From Euptelea pleiosperma (Eukaryota > Streptophyta > Magnoliopsida > Ranunculales > Eupteleaceae): 64,000 nucleotides of DNA. A program made the translations under genes and the position numbers. This document shows, piece after piece, positions 32,850 through 46,412 of the stretch (positions within the stretch are counted from its first letter, which is position 1; each line of letters begins with the position of its first letter). The notes below the pieces were generated by a model, which had not been told where the DNA came from, searched no databases, and was given only the letters and a program-made list of their open reading frames with translations. The DNA lies in NCBI GenBank assembly GCA_035048495.1, contig CM068544.1, positions 10,968,138-11,032,137 on the forward strand. The letters are read 5' to 3'.

Positions 32850-34893
32850 TATTTTTTAAATAAAAAAAAAATTTTTAAATTTTTTTTTTTTAAGTAAAAT
32901 GCTACTTTTTCTTGGGGAATGTCCCCATTTAGTGGACCCCCCATTTAATTAAAATTGTTTTGAAATTCGTGGGGTCCACTAACTGGTCGGACAGCGGGTC
33001 GATGAAAATGGGCCCGGCTATTGGCCCACATGGATTGATGATGTCCATCGTCTCACAAGATGATGTGACAGACAGTCTGATGGTGATCGGATGGATGGTG
33101 ACTTGATTGGGACTCAGATTGGTAGATCGACGGATCTAGAGAGATCCAACGGTCCGATTGAAGATCCAACGGTCCGATGGAAAATCCAACGGTCAGAAAG
33201 CTAAGGGAGATGAGATAGAGCCGATGGGCAGGAGTTCTGGGGTTAGGTCAGTAGATTCGAGGACTGAGAGATGAAGAGAGAGAGAGAATAAGGAGAGATG
33301 AGAGAGAAAGTATCAAAAAATAGAGAGAAAAGCACTAGCGGAGGGTCTGGAACCCTGGTCTTCACTGTGACCATCCTCACGCTTCTCCAGTAGAGTCGAC
33401 CATCATTCTTTGCTGACTCATGTGGCTTTAAACGCTTTGGTCCGTCTCTTGGTCATTGGCTCTCCTACTCTCTTCGTTCTTTGGGCCGGCTTTTTGGTCC
33501 TCTTATTCAGCCCATATTTGGCCCATATCTTCTAGTCATAGCATGTGGGCTTGTTAAGCTTTGATAATGGGCTTTCATGATCGATTTGGGCCCACAAGTC
33601 TCGAGAATCGTCCCATCGGGGTTTCCTGCGACAGAAAAAGCGCGTAATGAGACTTTATCAGAACGGCTTAATATTTAGACTTTCGAAAATGTGTTTAATG
33701 CATGCAAATATATCATTTCGTCCAGAAAAGTGTGTTCTACGCAACAGAAGAGACTCTTACGTAGAAAAGTAGGTAAATAGAGTATTTTACGTAGGAGAAT
33801 GCAATAACGCTAAAAGGATAATTGCTTAAAATAAGCACTTTTGAGCGAATATCATTCCCCTTTTAAAGCTCCCTAATTTCCATGAATTTTTGAAATAAAA
33901 AAATATTTTTTTTTTAGGTAAAATGCTACTTTTCTTTGGGGAATGTCCCCATTTAGTGGACCCCCCATTTTTTAAAATTTAATTAAAATTATTTTGAAAT
34001 TCACGGGGTCCACTAACTGGTCGGACAGCGGGTCGATGATGATGGGCCCGGCTACTGGCCCACATGGATTGATGATGTCCATCGTCTCACTAGATGATGT
34101 GACAGACAGTCTGATGGCGATCGGATGGATGGTGACTTGATTGGGACCCAGATTGGTAAATCGACGGATCTAGAGAGATCCAACGGTCCGATTGAAGATC
34201 CAACGGTCCGATGGAAGATCTAACGGTCAGAAAGCTAAGGGAGATGAGATAGAGCCGATGGGCAGGAGTTCTGGGGTTAGGTCAGTAGATTTGAGGACCG
34301 AGAGATGAAGAGAGAGAGAGAATAAGGAGAGATGAGAGAGAAAGTATCAGAAAATGGAGATAAAAGTATTGGCAGAGGGTCTGGAACCCTGGTCTTCACT
34401 GTGACCATCCTCACACTTCTCTAGTAGAGTAGACCATCATTCCTTGCTGACTCATGTGGCTTTAAACGCTTTGGTCCGTCTCTTGGTCATTGGCTCTCCT
34501 GCTCTCTTCGTTCTTTGGGCCGACTTTTTGGTCATCTTATTCAGCCCATATTTGGCCATATCTTCTAGTCATAGCATGTGGGCTCTTTAAGCTTTGATAA
34601 TGGGCTTTCATGATCCATGTGGGCCCACAAGTCTCGAGAATCATCCAATCAGAGTTTCCTACGACAGAAGAAGCGCGTAATGAGACTTAATCAGAACGGC
34701 TTAATATCTAAACTTCTAAAAATGTGTTTAATGCATGCAAATATACCATTTCGTCCAGAAAAGTGTGTTCTACGCAATGAGATAGACTCTTACGTAGAAA
34801 AGTGGATAATTAGAGCATTTTAACGTAGGAGAATGCAATAACGCTAAAAGGATAATTGCTTAAAATAAGCACTTTTGAGCGAATATCAGTAGC

Positions 34894-35442
34894 CTCCTTG
34901 ATTGTCTGTCGGATTAGCTTAGTGTCGGATTAAGAACACGAATCAACCTAGCTCTTCTTCTGGGAAAACTCATATTCACGCTTGACAAATCTGGTTAGTC
35001 TGGAGCGTACTTAAGTCAGCCGATGTGCCGTACGTCTGTCTAGGCTTCAGATTATCTTGCATTCAACTTGAGTTAGTACTAGCGAATTTGCTTTGAAGAG
35101 TGTATCCTAGTGAGAACCTATAGAGTGAAAAGTTGGTCCGGCGGGTAATTGAAGATAAACCAGTGGTCCGCCCACTATCATAATCTATACTATCCCTACA
35201 CTAACAAGATAATTCATAATACTATTCTGATTGTTTAGGTTAAGATTATTTGTTGCTCTGTGTGCATCATATAGGCTCATTCGGTTTCATAACCTCTTGC
35301 CGACTCTAGGGGCTTGCTTTTTCAAGCATTACCCATTTGGATTTGATCCAACCCGAGACTGATTCGATCTGAGAGTCAGTCTACCGCACCGATCTCTTTC
35401 ACCTAAACTATCTCCCTCCTCTGAGAGACTCATATCTCCCTG
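34894..35442 (+). mobile_element. Element A leader, second part
   Basis: Resumes element A after the B insertion. Homologous to G 56740-57253. Includes TGCATCATATAG near 35263, the candidate acceptor. No gene. Confidence 0.8.
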
Positions 35443-36963
35443 ATGGCAGCTGAACGGCCTCTATTCAAGACCTACCACAATTTCCTTGAAGATCTAGATG
35501 ATAACTCCGACCACTGGTATACCAATCTTGAGTGTCGTCATGACACTCCAGTTTCACAGAGTTCCATGGGATATGAAGCAAAGGGCGATCCAGTGCTAAA
35601 ATCCCTACTTAAGGATTTGAGAAAATTAGTTTTCGCCCTTGATGTTCCGGTCCAGAAGCCTGTTTATCACTCCAAATCTGTGGGATATTCCCCTCATGTC
35701 CAAGAAGAGGTATGTAATTTTAGTACATTTGAACCTCTACTGCAGACCTCCTATAATAATATGTATTATCCGGACAATGGAAGTCACAATAACTTTGAAT
35801 GAGAACAACAATCTTTTTCCCAGCAGCATCTACAACAGGATATGTATCATTCTGGGTTTCACCCACCCTGTGGACAATATGAGCAGTACTCACAGTCGCA
35901 GTACTAGCCAGATCCACAGACTGAATATTTTGGTCAATAGTGGACCCCGCGGGATTTTCAGAGTCAGCAGATAGTCCCAAACTCCCTTCCATCCTATAAC
36001 TTTCATACTTAGTCGGACTACATTCAAGAATTGGCACCTCAACTTTCCTTAGCTGAACCGCCACAGTCTGCTACTAAACCTAGTCTAGAAGAAATCCTCT
36101 CGCAATACATCATCCAACAACAGCACTCCATAGAGAGCTTGGAACACCATTTAGGTGAGTTAGAAATAGAGAGAGAGGAAGTCAACTTCACTAGCCAACC
36201 AATGGCTTATCTAGAGGGGAATACCATGGCCACAATCCATAATGAGGAGTCGCACAGCTGGAACTAGTACCAGACTTTATAAGAGGAAATTGAGGTTGCT
36301 ACAAACAAAGGATCGGACAATAATTGATGAGCCAGAGTCTCCATCTTCGGTGTCATTCAAAGCACCAACTTTTGAACCTAGCTTAGAGGAATCATCTACC
36401 TCTGATGCTTCATTGTTTGAACCTGAAGCAGACATTCAAGACACTGAGCACTATCTACATAGTGCGGGCCCAGTTGTCCTGGCACCACCGTTCCTCACCA
36501 TCGTTGATACACACATCGGGTGTAGGGACGATGACATGTCGACAGCATTTGACAACCACAAAACAAAGGTTACCATTTGTGAACAGCCAACATACGTCGA
36601 TATTGTCGATACACCATATACCGTAGGAAGTCTATTTTCGGACTCTCCCGAAGAAAAATTAACTGTCTAGAACATTTTGAGCCTGACTTCATCTCGGGGT
36701 CAGACAATTTTGGTATTACTGATCTACAGGAGTCTGCTCCATTCAGATACATTCCCGCTAAACTCAATGAGTTTGCAGCTCTGCTAACCATGGCCAGAGA
36801 ACCCACTACTACTCTCATCTCAATCTTTACTTAGAAGTTTCGATCCCTCCCAGCTGAACTACATATTTTTGCGGGGCTGCTCAGCGCACTTACTGTCTTT
36901 CTCTCTGTCTACACTAAGAGAAACCTGTTCTACACAGGTATACCTAGACAAGGGATAGGATAA
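35443..36963 (+). pseudogene. Element A copy of the gag-derived ORF, decayed
   Basis: Starts MAAERPLFKTY and ends PRQGIG followed by TAA, as in N (PRQGIG). 507 codons against 584 in N, with several in-frame stops: TGA at 35800-35802 (TGG in N), then TAG codons where N has CAG or other codons. The coiled-coil segment (SLEEILSQYI) and linker (YVDIVDTPYTVGSLF) are recognisable. It has a single protease-tail segment with the sequence THIGCRDDDMS, closer to the real protease of D (HIGCRDGNMS), so it lacks the internal duplication seen in N and G. It therefore represents an older form of the ORF. Confidence 0.8.
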
Positions 36964-38911
36964 CAGTCTCTGGAGTTGGGAAGACTGCAGATTCACTCAG
37001 TCTCCATGATTTTTTAACCTAGTTGGGGGTACTTGTTATACCCCCGTCATGTCTGGCTAAAGACATAAAAGTTAGCGCTTTCGGAAGGGCAATTCCGGTA
37101 TTCCTAGAGTTACGTGAGTCGCATGAATATATTATTGTCAAATCTATTTGGACATGCAGGTACATTCATTTTGCAGATCAATCGGGTACCACACAAGGTC
37201 CATTTTATGCCAATTTGGTAAAACACTTCCTAAACTCTTGCATCACGAATTATCGAGTTTTCATCTTTTTATGTCCCGGTCATGAGCACCGAGGACGGTG
37301 CCGTGTTTAAGTTGGGGGTGGGTGTTTACCAAAACTCATGTTTTGCTTTTGAAAAAAAAAATTATAGAAAGAGAGAGAAACCTTGTGTTTTTGGGTGTGA
37401 TTTCATGTGATTTTTGAAAATGCCTTGACTTGATGAGTAAAAAGTTTTTGTAAAGTCTATTTATTGAAAATGATGTCTGTTTTGAAAAATCACTTATTAG
37501 CTCGTCATTCAGTTTGAAAGCAAACATCACTGCAGTGGATTGAAAAATCTTTGAAAACTCAGATTCAGCAAAAATGTTCACATATCAACGTCAGAATTAT
37601 CCGAAGTTTAGATTATCCAGAGATCCAAGAAGAACAAGTGTGGAGACCTAACCCAGTGAGCTTTTGAGCTTTTCATTATTTCTGAGGGTTATAAAATTAT
37701 TCTGAGTCACAAGATGACTCACAATTCTTCTAGTCCCCAAATATTTCCATTGAGTGGTCTTATTAACCTTTGCTTTGGTCATGGAACTTAGAACGACATC
37801 AAATTCGGATTATTACATAAAGAACCATCTCTATATCCATTTGAGACATCGAAGATGAAAGTACAAACCCTAGAAAATGATATAGGCCATCTTTCTAGCC
37901 AATCAGACTTTTTAGCTTCCCTAACATCTAGACCGTTAGAAACCATTTTTTGAGCCTGTTGATGAAAACCTTTTCTTGTTAACCCATCAACCAAAAACCC
38001 AATCCCAAAAAGAGTACAATACGATAACCTACTTCTGAGAGGGATCAAAGAATATTTGGTATGATTACACCATGAAAAGATAGAAACCAAGAAAGGAAAA
38101 GAAAAGAAAACAAAACAAAACAAATGATTTAAGCTGAAAAGAAACATGATCAAAAAGAAAGAAGGAAAGGAAAAAAGATATAAAAAAGGTTGAAGAATAT
38201 CAAAAGAGATAAAAATTAGAAAAAGAAAAGAAGAAAAGTCAAGAAAAAAGTTGCAAAGAATAGTGAGATACCCTCTCAGAATTTTTGAATTCTAGAATAT
38301 CCTTCTTTTCTGAACCTATCCTAAGCCTCAGTACAACCTATGCAAGTCCTATTTGATTCTAGATTTGTACCATCATCAAGTGTGGAGAATGGAGAAAAGA
38401 GAAACTATAAAGTTTGATCCGACGTTCTTAAGTGATCTGACATTCCAATCATGAGTTCTTCTTAATTCTTCTTATATCCTCCATTCAAGAACTATATATG
38501 TGAGACGTCTGCCAGTTTTTATATTCATCTCCTCACATATAGTTTGAGAGAAAAGTATAAAGCATTTCTGAGTGATTCACTTCTGAGTGGTATACAAGTG
38601 AGGATTGAGGTCGAGGCATAGAGTCTCTAAGGAGATCTAGATATCTCTACTGCCAGATAAGGATGATGTTGAACACACACACACACTGAGTCTGAGTAAT
38701 CTTTTGTTTGAAGGTCCATTTGTAGAAGTGTTGCATTTTGCCGATTAGTTCTAATTTGTGAATGATTTCTTGCATCCTTAAAATAATCTGACAAAATGGA
38801 GTTTTTTCTGGGTAATGCAAATAAGTTTTCTAGCATGTTATGCGTAGCCCTCTTTCGCTCACTTATTTCGCAATAATTGCCAAGGATTGGCAATATGTTA
38901 GTTGGGGGTTG
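36964..38911 (+). mobile_element. Element A trailer and polypurine tract
   Basis: Homologous to the N, D and G trailers but more diverged. Hairpin 1 at 37025-37045, hairpin 2 at 37286-37301 followed by AGTTGGGGGTGGG, and the polypurine tract AGTTGGGGGTTG at 38900-38911. No ORF of note. Confidence 0.8.
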
Positions 38912-41424
38912 TGATATTCGCTCAAAAGTGTTTATTTTAAGCCATTATCCTTATAGCGATGTCATATTCTCCTACGTAAAACATATCTTTTCGTCGACTT
39001 TTCTAGGTAAGAGTTTCTTCTATTGTGTAGAATGCATCCTTTAGATGAAAATCGACTATTTGCATGAAATAAATGCATTTCGGATAGTCCAGTATCAAGC
39101 CGTTTTAGTGGAATCTCATTACGTGCTTTTTCACTTGCAGGAGACCCTATCGGGTGATTCTCGAGGACTGACAGGCCCACTATCAACCACAGAAGACTTC
39201 TATCAAAGCTTAAAGAGCCAGCAGGCTAGGATAAAAAGATAGAAGACATGTACTGGCAAAGCTAGAGGATCGTAGAGCCGGAACAAAAACTAATGGAGAA
39301 AAGAATAGCTGGAGACCAAGAGAAGGACTTAGGTGTTAAAGGCCACACCAATTGACATCAAAGGATAAGTTTGACTTATTGGTGGACCGGACGAGAGAGA
39401 ATAAAGAAGACCAAGGTTTAAAACCCTCAAAGGCTTTTATTTTTGTACTTTTTCTCTCACCTCTCTCCTATTTCTCACTCTATCTATTTTGGCCCATGAC
39501 CTAAGCCCATGACCCAAGCCCATGACCCAGGACCCGTGATCCATGATCCATACCCATGACCCACGACCCATGCCATGGCCTGGCACCATCTCTTGGACCA
39601 ATTCAACCCGCCACCTCATCACATCCATTGGTCCTAGTTCCATCCCTTAATGGACTCTCATGGCCAAAGAACACACTTGAGAAGCCTGAAGCCCACAACC
39701 ATTGCTTGCAAGTGGACCGCACTCCCAAGATTTTACCATTATCCTTTGAAGATTGACATTGGTTGTTCCACGGTTTCCAAAAGTAACCGTATCCCCCACA
39801 TTCTCCTTCTCCTTCTCCTTCCTATTATCATGAGATAGCCCACGACTCCAAGAATATAAGACGAAGCAAGGAGGAGGAATGGTTTGGTTCCCTCCCCCCT
39901 CTATTTCTTCTTCCTCCTCATTTACTTCTTCTCCGGCGAGTAACGCCGGTGAGCTGGTGGAGTGCTGTCTCCTCCTCCTCTTATTCTCTTCTTCTTCTTC
40001 TTTCATCTTCGTCGGAGTTGTAGGCAGCAACTCCGGCCATCTGGTTCCTCCCCCCCTTTCCTCTCTCCATCTCTCACCCTTTCAAGCCGTTCTCTATCAA
40101 TCCTTTACCCCCACTTCTCTCATTTGGACGGAATGGAATCAAAAGAACTAGTCTTGTGGACTGGCGTTGCCCTACCTTTCTCCAAGTTTCGCTCTCCACC
40201 ATTGAAGAAAAACCAGCAAGATCATCTTCTACAGGCTCCCATCTTCTTCTCCTTCTTCTTCTTCTTCTTTAATTTTATCGGAGTTGCAGGTGCAACTCCG
40301 GTCATCTTCTACGATGAGAAGCTCGCCGGAAACCTGCACAACAACCTCCACCGTTTCCTCCACCAGTCGGTTCTCTTCTCCATCTTGTCCACGCTTACAA
40401 CCACTTGCAGGTGCTTCAGTCACTACTGCAAACGGGTTTCACGTCCTCAACCTCTCCCACGTTTGCAACAGGACCTCCTGCCTGTGGTGCACCTTCATCA
40501 ACCACCACACGAGTTGCTGATTGCCTCCCTCCACTGCTCCTACCTGCAACAGCCTCCTCTTGTTCACTCCCACACTAGCAGCTACCATCACCGTCATCAC
40601 CTCCCTGCCTCCATCCCTGTGCTAAGTGCACTACAGTACCTACGGTGCTGCAATTACCTCACGACCACCAGAACATAACACGACCTTGTGTTCCTCTTCC
40701 GCCACTAGTTCACAGGTGGAACCAGCGTGAATCTGTAATTGTGTGCACCTTCTTCTACCAGCGGGATCTATAAATCCATCCTCAAACTATCCAGTCAATC
40801 TCCTCTCCTGGCCAAACACGGTTTGCAAGAATCTACGGGGCTCCCCTTCATCAACTCCGGCCAGCGTATTCACCTCATTCTTCCTTTATTCTCGTCGGAA
40901 CACACCTCATCCACCCTGTACCATCACCAGCAAAGCTGCTCCAACCTGCAACCATTGTTGGACTTGCAAATTCACCGGGAAACATCATTGCAACTTCACT
41001 ATGGAGGTCTAGATCTCCAAACGTCTGCCCATTACGGACTGAACCACTTTATGGATGAACCAGCAAAGTGAATCCTTCAAGGCTACACAGCCCACCGGCA
41101 AGCCCTCCACACAACCTTGCTTCCTCCATCAATCACCGTTTGCTCCCAAAGGTTATAATCGGAGATCACATCTGCTACTCCCGTTAACTTCTTCTCACCA
41201 CTTCTATTCACCTTCCTATACAAGCACCTCAGTCTTGGTCTTCAGTCACTGGTGCACCTCTGTGTTACCTCACATCCAGTTGGGGTCCTCAACAACCAGC
41301 CACATTGTCAAACTGTTTTGGCCGGTGTGCACTCCTCTCCATCTTCTCTTCTAAGCCAACAGCGTGCACAATTGTTCCTCCTTCCACTAGCACGTTGCAT
41401 CCACCACTTCAAGGCATTGGACCT
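38912..41424 (+). mobile_element. Element A 3' LTR, interrupted by element E
   Basis: Starts TGATATTCGCTCAAAAGTG. TATA-like TATAAG is at 39855-39860, then a pyrimidine-rich leader with modules at 40013-40035 and 40279-40300. From 40728 it matches bases 1-703. It stops at 41424 where E begins. The remaining part of about 740 bp, known from the 5' LTR, is not found to the right. Confidence 0.85.
40013..40300. repeat. Self-complementary modules, A 3' LTR
   Basis: 40013-40035 has CGGAGTTG arms. 40279-40300 has 10-bp arms CGGAGTTGCA around two bases. CTT runs precede each. Confidence 0.8.
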
Positions 41425-44400
41425 TGAAAGTAGGATTTTTCCGCGTCGTTGGTTACGGAAACCCCGATTTCAACACATGTTTAATTTGATCCTTCTAGTT
41501 CACTATTTATTTCTGCAAAATATTCAAGCTTGTACAGTGGACAATGTCGGATGTTGAATCCGCACTCGGAGTTAGGGTCAGTGCAATAAAGAGCATAAAA
41601 TGATGAAAAATTGCCAGGAAATCATGGTAAGGTGAGAAGGGTGATTTTAAAACACATATTTTGGAGAGAGAGCTAACATGAATTACCAAAAAAAAAACAA
41701 AAGAAATAATATAAGACAAGAACTTGCATTTAAATAACAACTTTATTAATTATCAATGATTTCTTACAAAAATCAAACTAAATTCAAATAACAAAAAAAA
41801 AAAACTAGGAAGCAATAAAAATTTAGACAAAAGAAAGGTGGAGATGGAGAGAGAAAAAATGGAGAGTTAGAGAGAGAGAGTAAAATAGAAAAAACTCTAG
41901 AGAGAGAAACTATTGGTGTAGAGAGAGAAAGTGGAGAACCTAGAGAGAGAAACTAAAGGGGGAGAGAGGAAATAAGGAACTCACCATTTTCCACCTATTA
42001 TTCTGCTTTGAGAGTGATCGAGATCTGCCCGAGAAGATTGGTCGGAGTTCTGGCCATGTGGTGGTCGGAGATGCATGGTGCGGCCCAAGGAGATGGTTCG
42101 GCCAAGAGTGGCCATGGTAAAGTGAGGATAAGGTGTAGCTACTGGGATGTATGAGCAGCAATGGAATGGTGCAAGCTTCCAACAGGTGGGGAAAGAGGGC
42201 AGCAAGAGATCCAGATGCCCTTGTGAGAGAGAGAGAGCCGGTATGCAAGTGGGGTGAAGTGCAGTCCGTGCTCGGCGCTTGACCAGCAAGTGGAGATGAG
42301 GAGTGAGTGGCTGGCGAGAGGAGATTTGTGAAGAGGCGATCAAGAGCTTGAGGGTTGCTGCAAGTGGCGGTGGTGGCTGGTGTTGCAGTCCAGCCAGCAA
42401 GGTGGCTGTTGGTTGGAGTGGAGAAGAATGGCCTGCCGATGCTGATCGAGATGGAGAGGAATAGCAGGTAGGCTCTTCTCCTCTTCTTCTTCTCCTCTCT
42501 CTTTTCTTCTTTTTTTTTTTCTATTTTTGAAGAAAGAGATCACGATTTTTAGAGTAGATGAGACAGGCGGTTGGGTTTTCTGGTGGGATAGAGATATGGA
42601 GATGGGGGCGGTAAGGTGAGAAGGAGGCAGCAGCAGCAGCAGCCAATGGAGGCTGGGGCAAAAGGGAGGTACAACCTCCTCTCCTCTTCTCTTCTCTTCT
42701 TCTTCTTCTCTTCTTCTTTTTTTTTTTTGGTTTTTTTTTTTTATATGAGAAAGAAAATGGAGAGAATTGGGAGTGTGGTGGAGCACATGAGAAGAGGTTC
42801 ACGGCTTGGGGGAGAACGTTATAGCAGCGGGGGCAACGGTGGTGCTTTGAAGAAGATCAAGAGATGGTGGAGCAGCAGGTGGGGGGCAGCCGACTATGCA
42901 CATTGCAGGTGCTGGTTAGCCCCTTTGTTCCTCCAAGCAGAAGCCAGCGTCCAAGGGAGAGGAACCTAATGGTTTCCTCCTCCCTTCTCCTTCTTTTTTT
43001 TTTTTTTTTTTTTTTTCTATTTTTGTTTTTGAAGAAGTTTGAGGACGGTTGGGTGTTGAGGCTTTGGAGGACAACGTGGAGTGAGAGCAGTCCAGGACGT
43101 GGAAGAGAGAGCAACTGATGGGAGTTAGGATGAATTCTAGAATGTGGGGCGGTAATGGCTGGGTTTTTGAAAACAACAAGAGTTGGAAGCCCGGGAGAGA
43201 GAAACGTGCAGAGATTTCTTTTTGAGAACAAAGGGAGGTGAGAAGGGGGAGACCCTCATGGCTTAGGGTTTGGATTTTATATATGGAATAGGTGATGGGT
43301 TTTTCCTCCTCCCTTCTAAGAACGTGGTTTTCGGTCTTTCTCTTCTTTCTCAAAATTTAGAAAACTAGGTCCCTTTCTATTTTCAACACATTCCTTCAAT
43401 TCCATGGAATCCAACAGCTCCCCTTTTGGACTGTTTCTCCTCCCATTCTATTATAAGATCCTCAATCACGCCCTCTTCATTTCCTATTTCCTTTTCTTTC
43501 AAAACTTCTATTTTTAAAGCTTTTCTTTTTCAAATCTTTTTTTTTCTTTCTTTTTTTTTTCAATTAAAAAGAATCCTCTATTTTACTTGATGAAATCCTT
43601 GCCATCGATCTCTTCCTTCTAAATCAGCCAAATCCATGTTTGCTAACATTTCTAGGAAAGTTTAGCACTATTATTCCTTGTATGGTCATGTCCTCGATGA
43701 AATCAAACCTCATCTTTTGGAAAAAAAAATGATTTGTTTATTTTGTGAAATAATTTTTACTTTTAACAAACCACCTTTTATACATCAAAAATCATTATCC
43801 CATGTGGTCCATGCAAAGAATCGGACAAAGGCTGTGAGCTTTGAGGGCCATAGGTCATTGGATGGGTTGGCTAGGGGATCGCGGAATGATGCCAAAAATC
43901 GTGGGCCCAGGGTGCATAGGCCATTAGCCTGATAGTGGGCTAGTAGAATCGTGAGCCAATGGGCCTGATGATAAGTGATCTACTGGGCCAGGGAGTTGGA
44001 AAGGAGGAGATCCACAAGATCGAGACTTAGGGGAATGGAGATCGGATGGTTCATTGAAAGGATGATTGGGTGGATGATCAGATTGATGATCTACTGGCGA
44101 TCAGATAGTAGACTATGACGGAGAGAGAGTAGAGAGAGGAGAGAGAAAATATTACAAAATAAAGAGAAAATGCTAGCAGAGGGTCATGAACCCTGATCTC
44201 TGACTTGGTCTTCTGCATGCTTCACCAACTGAGCAATTCTTTAACTTTTGTTAGTTGGTCAAGCTTTAATGCCTTTATTCTTCTCTTGGGGCTCGATTCT
44301 TCCTCTCTCTCTCTTGGTCTTCTCTCAGGCTCTTCCGATTCTCTGGCCTTCCCTGTTCTTGGCCTACATCTTCTTATCCTCAATCAGCATGCTCTTGAGC

Positions 44401-44694
44401 TTTGATCATAGATTCTAGAGATTGATTGTGGGCCCACATTCCATAAAATTCTCCAATCGGGTTTCACTTGACAAAAGAAGCACGTAATGAGACTTAATCA
44501 GAACGGCTTTATATCTAGACTTCTGAAAATGTGTTTAATGCATGCAAATATACCATTTCGTCCAGAAAAGTGTGTTCTACACAATAGAAGAGACTCTTAC
44601 GTAGAAAAGTGGATAAATAGAGCAATTTTACGTAGGAGAGTGCGATAACGCTAGAAGAATAGTTGCTTTAAATAGCACTTTTGAGCAAATATCA
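41425..44694 (-). mobile_element. Element E 3' LTR
   Basis: 3270 bp, TGAAAGTAGG to GCAAATATCA. Putative intron 41513-41984 (donor ATG|GTGAGT, acceptor TTTTGCAG). Purine and pyrimidine tracts around 42470-42740 and 42985-43020. TATA-like TATATAAA at 43276-43283 (minus), TGCATGCA at 44539-44546. It has neither a CArG palindrome nor CGGAGTTGCA modules. No gene. Confidence 0.88.
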
Positions 44695-46412
44695 CAACCC
44701 CCAACCAGCATTTTGCCAATCCTTGGCAATTAGTGCGAAATAAATGAGCTTAAAATGGCTCTGCACATGTTGCACACTTTTTTATATTAGCTCAGGGAAA
44801 ACGCCATTCGTCAAATCATTGAATGAATGCAAAAACTGTTACATGCTAGCGAAGAGTTTGAAAGTTTTGGCAAGACTACAGACTGATAATCATGACCCAG
44901 AATAGTCAGACTCTGCGTGTGTGTGTGCTCAATATTTTCGTCTTCCAAGAGTTAAGACTTCTAGATCACCTCTAAGTTCTTATGCCTCGACTTCAAATCT
45001 CACATGTTTAGAACTCAGAATAGAATCACACAAGAAGGGTTTTCTTCTTTTCTTTCAATTTATATGTGAGGAGATGTGTTGATATATGAAAGCAAAGATC
45101 TCACATATGTATTATTTAAAGGAAGGACATCTTTAACAGAAAAATATCTCATGATTGGAATACCACTTCACTCGGGAACGTCAAATCAAACTCTATAGCT
45201 TCTCCTTCTCCAATCTCCACATTTTATGATCGTGCTATCCTAGAATCAAATAGGACTTTCCTGGGTTATAATGAGGCTTAGGTCCGGTGTAGAAAAATAA
45301 ATGGATACAGGATTTCAAAGATCTTGAGAGGATATCTCTATTTTCTTGTATTTTTCCTGCGATGTAGCACCATTATCTGGTTCTCTTTGCTTTTTTTTTT
45401 TTTTTGTATTCTTCTCTTTTTCTCTATATTTCTGAGACTGCTCAATTTCTTTTCAGCTCTTTTTCATACTTTCTTTCCATATTTTGTTTTCAGCTTGAAC
45501 CACTTTTGATTTTTCTTCTTTACTTTTCTTTTCACGGTATACACACATCAGTTATTCTTTTGTCCATCTCAAAATAAGGATAGCCAGTCATGCTTCGTAG
45601 CTGGACTGGGCTTTAGGTTGATGGGTTTACAAAGAAAAGGCTTTTATAGAATGGCTCAAGGGGTTTCTAGTGAAGTATAATTCAAGTGAGTAAAAAGGCT
45701 GAATGGTTCAGAAAAATGGCCTAAATTATTTTCTAGGGTTTGCACTATCATGTATACTGTCTTGACTGGATACAGAGAAGGTTCTGTTGTAGTAATCCAA
45801 TTTTGATGTCGTTCCGAGTTCCATGATCAAATAAAAGGGTAATGAGATCTCTCAACGAATATTGCAGGCAAGAAGAATAGTGAGTCATCTTGTGACTCAG
45901 AATTGTTGTATAACCCTCTGAATTGATTAAAGCCTCAAAAGCTCACTGGGTTAGGTCTCCACAATTTTTTTTTAGGATCTCTAGAATTTCTAAACTTAGG
46001 ATGACTCTGATATTGATAGTGTACAATTGTGCCGAATATGAGTTTTTTTGAGTTTTCAACCCTGCTGTAGTCACGCTTGACTTGACTCAACGCTAACTTT
46101 AAACAAAAATTGACATCCTCAATACTGACTTAACGGAGGTTTTTAGCTAATCAAAGTCAGGGTATTTGACACATTTTTGAAATTCTAGAAAACTTTTGGA
46201 GAACATCGGAAATCATCCCAAAAACAAGAATTTTTTTTTTTTTTATCAAAATGAAGACATGAGTTTCGGTAAATACCCACCCCCAACCAAAATACAGCAC
46301 CGTCCTTGGTGCTCATGACCGGGACATAAAATGATAAAAAATCAGTGATGATGATGCAAAGGTTCAGGAAGGATGTTACTAAGTAGGCAGAAACTCGACA
46401 GTGTGTGGTACT
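44695..46412 (-). mobile_element. Element E trailer
   Basis: Homologous to the D trailer. Polypurine tract at 44695-44706; degraded hairpin 2 at 46297-46312. Interrupted by LTR F at 46412; it resumes at 48732 and reaches the pol stop at 48923. No gene. Confidence 0.85.

Larger units (their letters stand above)
4090..33854 (-). mobile_element. Solo LTR C, split by element D
   Basis: Own sequence is 4090-4698 plus 31563-33854 (about 2.9 kb). Starts TGATAGTTGG, ends GCGAATATCA. The duplication ttccc is at 4085-4089 and 33855-33859. It landed in LTR B just downstream of the B TATA site. The right part carries the full promoter module (TATA 32813-32820, CArG palindrome 32824-32849, triple 20-bp repeat from 33143), a GAA tract, and a splice donor ATG|GTAAGT at 31591. 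The matching acceptor TTTTACAG ends at 4168, so element D sits inside the putative intron. Confidence 0.9.
2437..34888 (-). mobile_element. Solo LTR B, split by nested insertions
   Basis: Own sequence is 2437-4089 plus 33860-34888 (about 2.7 kb). It starts TGAAAATTGG and ends GCGAATATCA on the plus strand, so the element runs on the minus strand. The 5-bp duplication gtagc is at 2432-2436 and 34889-34893. Joining the two parts restores a continuous LTR across the leader region just downstream of the TATA site, so this is a solo LTR left by LTR-LTR recombination. It contains two self-complementary modules (3819-3843, 3915-3939), GAA tracts and a degraded CArG palindrome near 33871. Confidence 0.88.

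Noticed and set aside
2437..34888. B or C as full-length elements with host gene cargo
   Set aside because: Removing the nested insertions leaves one continuous LTR each with no internal region.
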